Below, piece by piece: positions 41,278-52,000 of a stretch of 60,000 nt of DNA. The stretch is taken from the NCBI GenBank assembly GCA_964035545.1, contig OZ037770.1, positions 3,021,662-3,081,661 of the forward strand, written 5' to 3'. A model generated the notes under the pieces. The model was not told the DNA's origin. It did not search any database and saw nothing but the letters and a program-made list of their open reading frames with translations. The position numbers were made by a program, and so were the translations under genes. Each line of letters begins with the position of its first letter. The stretch's first letter is position 1. The DNA comes from Bugula neritina. Taxonomy: Eukaryota > Bryozoa > Gymnolaemata > Cheilostomatida > Bugulidae.

Positions 41278-42987
41278 TTCTTTGGGAATCTAAAGACGCA
41301 AAGCAATATTCTAGTAACTCATCTGGTGAGAGGATTTTATTCAGCTAAACCACATCTGCACACTTTGCTTGTTAATAATTTCTTGAGTGGTTATTTCAAA
41401 TATATGTAACTGTGTTCTCAGAGCTTTAATTCAAACATCAAAATATATTATGGCATTCATCTATAACTGCCTTTGAAATAATTCTTATTTTCTTATTTAT
41501 TTGAAAGTAGCCATATTACATATTGATTGCAATTATCCTGTTTGGAACAAGATAATACAAAACTTCCTAACAATAATATCATATATGAAGCCACAATGAA
41601 TTGAAATGATCAAAGCAAGTCAAGAAAAATATTAAATCTAAGAAACTAATTAATTTAGTATTTAATATTTCCATGTCAAAGTTTGATATCATAGTTTGTT
41701 TTAGTAAAAAGAGTTAATTTATAATTTCATAGTCTAGTCATTGCAAACGCAGCAAGCATTTCTTCTGATGTAAAATCTTGCTTATGTTATTAGCATAATT
41801 TTATATGATCTCATGATATTTATGTCACACTCAATTACTCAATGTGAGTTGTCTTTTTTATTGTCTTTCTTTAACAACTACTTCAGCATAAATTCCCATG
41901 AAGTTCCTACACATATAGTAAAAGATTCACAATAATCTTGGACACTTTGTCATTTTATTTTATTTATTGTACTTTCAGTAAATTTACTTCAATAAAACAA
42001 ATATATAGGAACACAAATTTGTTTATAGATTGCATAAATACTAGTAAGAATGTACAAGATTTCAAATGCAAGCATTTTACTTGACCAGTGAATTCAAAAT
42101 ATCAGCACCGCTAGAACTAAAACTTTTCTAAGGTGTATTAGGTGACTTTTTATTTAGTTTACGTCCAACGACTATATCAAAGAAAAATAGTTGTACCACT
42201 TATTATATCATATTCTTATACATACTTCATTATGATTAAAGCAAAAACATTTGGTGTAAAAAGCATCTACAGCTGGTTAATTGGACTGAATAGAAGTATT
42301 TATAGTTTACATAATGCTATACCAAGTTTTATAAATATATAAACAAGAATATACCTGAAGAAATCCCATGACCAAACTTTATAAATACGATGCAAAAATT
42401 TCTAGACATAAAAACCATATAAGTTGACACAATCTGAAAAATGCTCTATTTATATTTTGAGTGCAGGAATTATATTTTATTGGTCAAGATGTATAAAGTG
42501 GAAAATCATGACATTTTTAAAAGCACAACAAAAGTTCCAAATCTGAAACATAATGATTTGAGGCAGTGCTAAATGAAATTCAAAATTCACTTCCTCAAAT
42601 GTTAGAAAACTTTAATTTAAACACAGAGTAAGCATAGTAGCTCACATTCTTATCAATTTGAAATGTTATTCAATTATTATTATAATATATTCCTTGTAGC
42701 TATATTAACATGAATTTCCCCTTTTATTCTTACATTTTCTAAGCTTCTATACTCCTTAATTGTCAAGCTATGTTTGAGAATAAACCATTAACTTAAAACT
42801 GAGTATTTGATAAATATGTCACTCAATATTAAATCTTGCATCAAGTATTAAAACCTGCAGAGTATAAATATATGTTTTGTTACAAAATTGTTTTATCAAA
42901 AAAAGTGGTTTTAGAGTTTTCAGATCAACAATATCTGCCCTGGTAAGGGCAGCATGTAACTATTTTAAGAAAAAAATATTTTCTTAG
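41278..42987. other. AT-rich intergenic DNA
   Basis: No exon or transposon recognised. It is the likely 5' flank of the PAN-F5/8C gene. Confidence 0.5.
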
Positions 42988-44033
42988 GTGTCCACAATGA
43001 AAGATGAAGACTAGAGTGATCCTCACTACAATCCAATGAAATACCCTGACACAAACTAAAAGCAGATGCCATAAAAATTGGTGTCAGCGTGGTAAAAAAA
43101 ACCCCTACCATCAAATGTATCTTTCAAGAACGACAGGTGATGAACCTACTCATTGGTCAACAGCTATGTGACTCAGCCACCAGCAGCTATACGACATGCT
43201 GTCCATCCTGTGACCTATGACCTTCGACACTCCCACATGCCACCTGCTTACACACCTGGTAATTGTTGTTATTTACTTTAACCTGCATGTTAACTTGCAG
43301 CAAACAGGATGTCTGAAGACAAAGTTTTAGACCCGTTTAGAGATGTTGTCATGGCCAGACCTGCCAGGTCACACTATAAAAGACCAAGACGTGATGACTC
43401 ATCACCACGATTGAGTCACGGCTATGAAGGAAGGTATGCAGTTAATTTATACGTTTGTTTTAATGTTTTAATGTAGGGCAGACATATTTTATGTGTATAA
43501 CATATATTATTATACACAATTATATTAACAATCAATTTGTTTGAATTTCATTTTGTTAAAAATCCCTGTATATATTTTTGTACATATTATTTGCTAGTTT
43601 GATATTAGTTCATGTTGTGAGATGCAAATCTCTGTGAGGTAGTTTTCTTTAAAACTTGCATTTAAAGTTTTCTTTTCCTTGTGCTAGAATACCCTTTGTG
43701 TTATGTTGGCAGATCTGGGAGAACTGAATATTACTGTAGACACCAGAGGTCACGTGACAGACATGCTGACTGCAGTGAGTCATCTATTACATAACACTTG
43801 CTCTAAATAGTCATAAAACTGAAAACTTCATGTGTTCCATAAGCTTTTGAAAAACTGTTTGTACTGTTATTACTACAGAACATTCTGACATCAACAACTA
43901 AGAACATGAGTTATTTAGGTAATCTAGTTCTAGTATGAAGTTATCTTTCCTTGTATGGTGTATATAGATTACGAGGAGAGACAAAGAAGGAGATACCATG
44001 AGAGCAGAAGAAGGACACAGCATGGACTCTAGT
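42988..44033 (+). pseudogene. Partial broken copy of the RBBP6-like gene
   Basis: Segments match exons of the gene at 32719-35969 in order. 42988 to about 43110 matches exon 3, with 8 bases deleted, a TAG at 43012-43014 where the parent has Lys, and the two Cys of the last RING pair replaced. About 43150-43258 matches the end of exon 5; 43302-43434 matches exon 6; 43713 to about 43777 matches exon 7, with GCA added at its donor; 43969-44033 matches exon 8, with a TAG stop. Introns between exons 6, 7 and 8 are similar too, so this is a DNA-level duplication, not a retrocopy. The later exons keep open frames and splice sites; the RING-coding part is lost. I saw no copies of exons 1, 2 or 4. Confidence 0.82.
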
Positions 44034-44336
44034 GATGAAAGAGGTAGGCATGTAACAGCACTGGTGTAAGCAAGAGAACTTGCATTTAAAATTTAATTAG
44101 TAATTAATAATTAATAGTCTTACCCAATCTTAATATATCTAACTATTTACTGCAAACCCTGCACATTTGCTGACTTAATATTAGTTTATGTTGTGAGTTG
44201 TCTTTCCACTGTTTTGAAAGACTGTAAAGTAATTTTGTTTCTTTGACTTGCATTTCTTACTTGAACATTTAGAGTTTTCCTCTCCATGTGTGGAAGTAAC
44301 ACACAAGCTATGAGAAAACCAATCGTATAGCTAAGC

Positions 44337-46437
44337 TTAATACACCTTTTCTATAAGTTTAGTTTCGTTGAAAGATGACTCGGAAGTTTGTGAGTTTCTT
44401 ACTGTCTGAAGTGTGAAAGGCTGAAATCTCTGCACCAGAAGTTGGGTGTTGTTGGAGAAGTTGGCACACCAGGAGAGGATGGTAAACTGGTTGTTGTTCC
44501 AGATAAATGTGACTGGATGTTGCTAGTTTAAAACTTCTCCTCTGAAAGATGTTATCTAAAAACAAACAGCAATATTAATGTAAACAAGTTTATTCATAAT
44601 ATTAAAGAACAATGCAAGTATAATTAGTGATAATCCAGTCAAAAGTATAGTGGGAAATTATTCAGCTCAAAAATGCTTTAGAAGTATAAAGCTTAAAAAA
44701 TATTTGGAATATATCTGAATACAGTTTACATGTTCAGGACTGTTGCACTAAAGTCTAAAAGTACTAATTCAGTCCAGGTAGAGAAAGTGTTAATCCAACA
44801 GTATATAGCAGAACAAACTACACTAATTCTTTCTCTTTTTAAGAAAAACCACCTTTTAATTATTTTTCATAAAAGTTTCTTAATAATTGTTATTAATAAA
44901 CAATTTAGTTGCCATCTTTACTGAAGTAATGATAGCAAGTGATAGTAAATATAATAGAGGCATTGCACAAGTCCCTCCAGGGGAATTTGTATTTTGAAGT
45001 TGTCTCCTACCAGACGAGCTGGCTGTAGTATCCATGATATATAGAACATATAATCAGTGAAAAGCCTTTATTCCTCCTAGTAGAGATGGCAATCTCAATC
45101 TCTCCTAGTGGAGATGGCAATTTCAATCTCTCCTAGTAGGATTTGTAATTCCACTAGTAATTATGCTACTTCATCCTAAGAGATGCCAAACGCAGTCTCC
45201 TCTAGTAATGATGCCAATCGAAAACCCAATTAGGAAAACATTCAATTTACTACTAAGAACTACACAGTCAATTTGTTCACCTATATACCACAACAGCCTT
45301 TTGGTTTTGCAAGTTTATGCTATGTTCACGTAAGTTGAGATTGATAGCTGGTTGTAGTTGTGCCACTCTTGTGTAAACACCATAAAATGATGAGCTGGAG
45401 AAAATGTCCAGCTAAGCTCACTACACATATTTATTATTTTTGATAATACCTATTAGTCAGGGACATATATATTATGGAGACTACACCTGGCTTGCTTGGG
45501 AAGAAACAACTTCGAAATACAAATGCCCCTAGAGGAATTTATGAAAAGCCTTTATTGACGTAAACCTCTTATTATTCTATATAGCAGCAAATAATTTGAT
45601 AATGAAACTTTAAACAATTTAGAGATCCTCCATTATTTGAATATGTTTGAACTTTCTACTGATAAGTCAATTATTTAGTTTGACAATTCCAAGACTGCTG
45701 ATCAATAAAAATATGCAGTGTAACTATTTTACTAGAGTTAGCTCACTGTACTGTAGTAAAAATTATTAAAATAACAGAAAAATACTAAAAGGAATTACTC
45801 ACACTGAGGTCTACACACAGATTGGTATTCAGGTGGGCTGATGGCGACTCAAAGTATACACTTTTCAACATCACCTCCTGGCCCTGCGAGAAAACAAGAA
45901 GAACTAATGGGAGATCAGTTTTGTAGTGTTAAGTTTACCTAGTAGCTCCAGTGGTGTAAAGGTAGCACACTTGCTTGCAGGTCAGAGTTCTCAGGCTTGA
46001 TTCCCAGTGGGAGGGGGGGGGGGCAAAATTATCTTTCAAGTTTCAACTGCATGCATCATCATATAATGTTTTTTTAAACATAAACATTTTTGACCTAGCA
46101 TGAACACAATTATGTAATCAGATATTACAATGTTGAATTCTCAAATTCCATTCCTGTAAATTATTACACGAAAACAATAACTATAGAATAATATAATAAT
46201 TATATAACAAATAACAGCTATTAGAAAAGTTAGTTTAATGTTATTTAAGACTGTTTTTTAGTATTAAAAATTCAACTTTGCATTCTCAAAAGATATTAAA
46301 ATACACGTCATTAGAAGCTAAATTATCAAAATCTTCAAGTATAAAAGCTGGAAATTATATTGCAGTAAATGAAGTACCTTGCATGGAGAGACACTGAAGA
46401 GATCAAGTGGAGAAACAAGAACACCTGGTGAAGCCAT
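44337..46437 (-). CDS. Possible small gene of unknown family
   Basis: Three minus-strand exons join in phase 0 with canonical sites: 46378-46437 (ATG in the good context AAAATGG; MASPGVLVSPLDLFSVSPCK), 45803-45883 (GQEVMLKSVYFESPSAHLNT onward) and a last exon. With the acceptor before 44555 the product stops at 44523-44525 after 57 residues. With the acceptor CTAG just before 44522 it reads on to a TAA at 44337-44339 for 108 residues (QHPVTFIWNNNQFTILSWC onward). I do not recognise the family. The consistent phases and non-repetitive composition are the only support, so it could be a decayed fragment. Confidence 0.33.
45073..45150. repeat. 28-bp tandem repeat, about three copies
   Basis: The unit contains CTCCTAGTAGAGATGGCAAT, with 1-3 differences between copies. 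Confidence 0.75.
45943..46012 (+). mobile_element. tRNA-like sequence, probably a SINE head
   Basis: AGTAGCTCCAGTGGTGTAAA resembles a tRNA 5' end and A box. TTGCTTGCAGGTCAGAG would cover the anticodon region, and GGCTTGATTCCCAG approximates a B box. Mismatched arms and a following run of ten or so G bases argue against a working tRNA. Confidence 0.45.
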
Positions 46438-46918
46438 TTTCTAACATCCTCTGAGCAAAGTAGAACCAGAAAAAAGGACTTAGTGAGAAACGATTAAAAT
46501 ATATTCCAATAGAGCATGTTGAAATCCAATCTTAGTACCAGCACATTGGCTTTGTCTACTGAAACTTCCCTAATTTATGAATAAAGTTACAAGATTTACA
46601 CATTCATAAAACCATGCATCATGTACTGAGAGGTGCTGGTGTGGCATGTACTGAGAGGTGCTGGTGCAGCTGAAAGAAGCTGCTGTTAAAATGGAGTCAA
46701 AATGAAGCAAGTAGCTTTGCTTTGGCTTTCATAGCTTTAAGCAGCTGTATGATAGTTTTATATGAACATAATAATAAGGAAGGACAACTCTTCAGCAGCT
46801 GTTAATATAGAAAAGCAAATTTATAAACTCTGAAAGATATAAACTGCTAGGATCAGCTTTATAAAAATAATAGAAACTGGTTTCATATATATATTGGCAC
46901 TATTATGCTACTATTACA

Positions 46919-46920
46919 TG

Positions 46921-47005
<85 letters not shown>
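46919..47005. repeat. (TA)n microsatellite
   Basis: About 43 TA units with one C interruption. Confidence 0.95.
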
Positions 47006-47904
47006 AGCTATAATTATTATAACCTCTGGGCAATATTGTACATAATAATATTATTGCTTGCAAGTAGCCATGCAGTGTGCAGCATTATATTATAAAACAG
47101 TGTAGCTTACTTTATGGGCATCTTCAATGATTAACTGCCATATCAGAATAATTTATTTATTATACAAAGTTATATACAACTATAGGCTACATATCCTAAA
47201 AATTTGAATGAAAATAAATAAAGTAAGACATTGAATAAAACAAAAACAATTGAAAGACTGTTCACAATGTATTATAATAGGAAAAAAAGTTGACTAGAAA
47301 TGATTCCATGCGCCTAAAATCCATCATAAACCTAGTTTATGAATTATGACCTAGAAAGAGTGACCTAGTTAATACATCACATTAATTTACAAATATTATA
47401 CAGAGTTCATATAAACATTTATACAATAACTTGATACAATGTAATGAGTATTTACAGTTAGAATGGCAGAGGTCATACTATAGATAGACTGTTATATAAG
47501 CTATGGCATATGGTTGATGATTTACAACTGAACTTTGAGCATAATGAATAATATAGGAGTAGAAAAGTATCGTATAGAAAAAAGTCATGAAAATAAATAA
47601 AAATGTCTAAAAAACTAATATCCCAGACAGCATACAGTGTATTGGGAAAAGCTGTGCAGCTGTAATATTACTTATATGAGCTATCTCTAAATGGCAGTGA
47701 TGTTATTATCGGTGTATAAGAATACAATAATTAAGTGAGTTGGGACATGGGTATGTGCCATAGAAGTGAGCAACTGTTTAGCCTTAGCTCCCACACAATC
47801 TAGGCATCCTTAGTGAGTACGAAGATGTCTCAGCTCGCAACTCAGTCTGCCTTTCGTCACTTTCCTGTGAAAAACAGAAGCTCGTGATATTAACTGGTAA
47901 TAGT

Positions 47905-48005
47905 GGCAGTAGGAAGGTGATACATGGTAATAGTGACACTAGAAAGGTGATACGTGGTAGTAGTGACACTAGGAGGGTGAAATGTGGTAATAGTGATACT
48001 AAAGT
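47905..48005. repeat. 30-bp minisatellite, about 3.5 copies
   Basis: Units resemble AGGTGATACATGGTAATAGT, located just downstream of the ankyrin-caspase gene. Confidence 0.85.
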
Positions 48006-48075
48006 CAGCATATGTACAAACTACAGGGTATATACTTGCCTGTCTTATGTTTAGCACAGCCGTCTACGTTTTCTT

Positions 48076-48081
48076 TTTATT
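48076..48081 (-). terminator. Polyadenylation signal AATAAA of the ankyrin-caspase gene
   Basis: The minus-strand hexamer lies 29 bases beyond the stop codon at 48112-48110, which supports the called 3' end. Confidence 0.6.
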
Positions 48082-48109
48082 TGGCAAGACTTCTGTTGGA
48101 CTGTGGAAC

Positions 48110-48481
48110 TTATTCAGGAGTTTCTGGTGTGGGAGGATAAACTTGTAGTAGCACAGGTTTGGTGTTGGGAGACATGGTGTAGCAGTGATGCATGTACTGA
48201 GTGCATTGCGACCCTTCCCTCACCAGACCCGCCACGTCTGTCACCAAGTCTATGAGCTCCACGTTCGGGAATTTGGCAGAAGCGAACATAACTTCTTCAT
48301 GCATCAAGTGAGTGTCATTGCAGCTTTTGTTAATGGTAATTGCATTGTCATTTTCATCCAATGCTCTGTCAGCACGGTTTGGTGAGCTAAATATTACACT
48401 GTGGGATGCAACAAAGGTGTCTCTGAGATAGCGAGACAGACATTTAAAGACTATGCTCTTCCTTGGAGATCTGCAAATAAC

Positions 48482-48549
<68 letters not shown>

Positions 48550-48552
48550 ACG

Positions 48553-48585
<33 letters not shown>

Positions 48586-48632
48586 GTATATATATATATG
48601 TATATATATATATAATTATATATATATATATA

Positions 48633-48684
<52 letters not shown>

Positions 48685-48941
48685 AAATGGGTGTTTATAA
48701 AACGTTACTAGAGTGCTCTATAGAAATAAATCTAGAGCATAAACATTAGAAGAAATAAAATGAGATTTGATTAATATAATGGCATTTATTACTAGTAGTT
48801 TCGTACACAAGAACGATGTGCACTCGTCAGATAAATTAGCCACTATGATGGTGGCTAATCTATCTGACGAGTGCACATCGTTCTTGTGTACGAAACTACT
48901 AGTAATAAATGCCATTATATTAATCAAATTTTTTTTTCTTC

Positions 48942-48985
<44 letters not shown>

Positions 48986-49027
48986 TATATATATACACAT
49001 ATATATATACATATATGTATACATATA

Positions 49028-49074
<47 letters not shown>

Positions 49075-52000
49075 ATATATATAAATATATATATATATAA
49101 TGTTGAACGAACGAATAGTAAGTAAGTAGGTAGCTTACAGACTGTCAGGAAGCGTGGAATAAAATATATAGCAGTCTTCCGGAACCTTCACCGCAGGGAA
49201 AGGATGCCGTTGCCACTCTGCAGCAAAGCTTTTTTGATCGAGTTCTCTCCGCACTGGATTTATTTCTGATGGCCATTCTATGAATGGTGTAGAAGAAGTC
49301 CATGCTGCATGGGTTCTATTTGAGCGCCCTCTACCAAGCTTTCCTCGGCAAAATGATAGCCATAACATCTGTAACAGAAACTGGCAATTAGCTATCTCAG
49401 CAGAGCTATGGCTGTTTCAAATTCCTATGTAATTCACAAGTCTTTTAATACCTTAGGAATGTGCTTCAGATTGGAGCTACACAGAGCGTCAACTACTTCT
49501 TGAACTGTAAAGACAGAGCCATCATTTCCATATATACCTCCAGAGTTGGTATCACCATGGGACATTATAGCCAAGGCCACAATGGATCCATGGTTAGAGG
49601 ATTCTGAAAAGACTTTTATTGTTCTGATCATTTCTTCTGCTGTGCTCAAATCACAGGCCTCTTCCACCTTAAAAACGAAAATTTCAAAACACAACGGCAT
49701 TAGTACATGGATGTCAGAGTTCAATGTCGCCGAAAAGGAGTTACAGGGCAGTGTTGTTAGAAAGGTGAGAAAGAAATAAAAAATTATCACGTTTTTTGTT
49801 CCAATCTCCTGAGAAACACACTAAATGTAATGCTTATACTGGTACCTGCAAGCCAAGTTGCAAGCCTAAAGATAACTTAGCGTAATCGAGTTCCGCTTCA
49901 CCGCCTTCTCTACCTTGCAGATTACAAACAATAAGAGCCCTCCCGTTAGCATTATCTAAGCTTGTTGTTGTTTCTTTAAAAGATGAATCATGGTATCGTC
50001 TACCCAGTGTAGAGCTTACTTCTATCCGTTTCACATTTTCGTCACCTCGAAGTGCCATAAAAAGACCATCTATGCTATCAACTGGATCTTCTGAGATTTG
50101 TAACGGTCTAAATGAGAGCCAATACATTAACTTGTAAAGCATGTGGTAAACAAGAGCTGGTCAAATTTTCTTTTAAAAACTCACTAATACGAATATAAGA
50201 ACTAAACTCTAGAGCATATTAAAGAATCTATGCCAGCGGCTGTTCAACCCCAGCTTACAGTTATGTGGCTCTCAAAGGCATAAAACTACAATTATTTTTC
50301 ACAGTATATATGAATTAAAGTGAAAAAAAAACTTTTTCAATGTTTTATTTATACATATGTTACAAAACCTGCGTTAACTATTGGAATTTTATTGTGCAAT
50401 GATTCATAGAAATTTGGAATAAAATGATTTAAAAAATAATGTTAGGGCTCCCAGCACAGGCTAAAGGTTACAATGTGGCTACCCCTATGAAATATTCCTT
50501 TCTGGTGGCCCTTGGTCTGAAAAGGTTGAACACCTCTGATCTAAGCTATGACGGTCACCCAAAAAACCCCCAATTGTATAGGTTTAAATTAGTTATGCTA
50601 TGGTGCCCGAGAAAGCCTTGAAGCTACATATGCTTGACTCGAAGTAAGTTTTAAAGACGAACCTAAACTATTCCTACTAAGGCACTTACAGTGATCACGG
50701 TTATTATTGAAAAGAAGTTTTTGACGTCATAAGTTCATAGTTTTAGTCTTTTAACCAACCTTTTCTCAACGCTATTGTAGATAGGGCTAACAATCAAGTA
50801 GTCAGGTGCAGGTGGGGTTAAATGTATTTGACTGTCTTCAGTTGATTGTAACACAATGACCTAATAATGTACAGAAAATAGACAGACACCATTGAACATT
50901 TTCCTGTTTGAGTATCACATTAAAGAGATTCAGATAATTACAAGACATAGATGTATAATCAAAGGTTTAAATGAAAAAAAATATTCAAAACAATACAATA
51001 TACATTATATTCAACAAATGCTATCTGCAAGTACTTCAATTTCTAACATACACCTTACCTAATAGACAATTTTAAAGCTTGTATAAATGAGTGGGCTCTT
51101 AATAAAAAAAACATTGATACTAATGTAGATATTTGATGACACTACCTTAGGCTGGCCATGGAATCTTGGGTCATTCATGAGGTGAATTTGCTCTTGTATT
51201 TCCTTTTGATCTTTTTTGCCGTAATCGCAATCATAGTTTAACCAAACCATTGAATGACTATCAATTAGCAATGATTGAGAAAGCAATGATGTAACCAGGG
51301 CTTGAGATAGAACAAACATTGGTTCTAGCAATGAGTATTGGTTTAGTGCATAGTGTAGCACCTTCAAAATGTCGGTAGAAAATTGAACTCTAAAGTCTAA
51401 ATTACACGAAAAGAAACCATCAGCCTCCATTTTGTACTCTCTGTCCATCTCAAAGTAAGTGCCACCGTAAATTTGATCGACTGCTGCCGGACTGCACAAA
51501 ACCGAAGTTGTGTAGTACTGTGTGGAAAACATTTGAGTGCTTAAAATTGTTCTACAACTTACGTTTTTTATATTTTTCTGGTCGATAGCTTTTTTTCGTA
51601 GTGGTAAAGGAAGAGAAAGTATGAAGTTTGAGAATACTTTGGCGTTGAATTTTGATACAGCATAGCTTATTGGCGTATTTCTGTATATGTCTGGTGATGT
51701 TAGATCAGTAACCTTTGGCACTATTCTACAAATAATTGCCTCAAGAATTTGGCTCATGAAAGGAGAAAGACACGCTAAATGGTAAATATTTTGTTTATAG
51801 CAATTCTTCATTTGTGCCAAATTAGCTAGGATGTCCCCATCGTAAGGAAGGTCCTCTATGCAATCTAGCATATCTTCAAACAGACTAAGATTTCCATGCT
51901 TTATAGCGTGTGTAAGGCCAGTAAATCCGTTTTTATCTTCAATTGTTAAAAGTTCCATAGGATCTTCAGCAAGATCAATGAGTGATCTAGCAATATCACC

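Larger units (their letters stand above)
46440..48070. other. Intergenic DNA
   Basis: Contains a (TA)n tract at about 46919-47005 and a 30-bp minisatellite at 47905-48005. I see no gene. Confidence 0.5.

Noticed and set aside
45943-46012. A functional tRNA gene
   Set aside because: A and B boxes are only approximate, the arms do not pair well, and a G-run follows; a SINE head is more likely.
48401-49125. Tyr/Ile-rich open frames
   Set aside because: Translation of (AT)n tracts and the foldback element in the last intron of the ankyrin-caspase gene.
51059-51145. Last 28 residues of the unspliced ankyrin frame as the true C-terminus
   Set aside because: Splicing at 51146 gives an in-frame continuation into a complete caspase with all phases matching. 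The unspliced form is kept only as a possible isoform.
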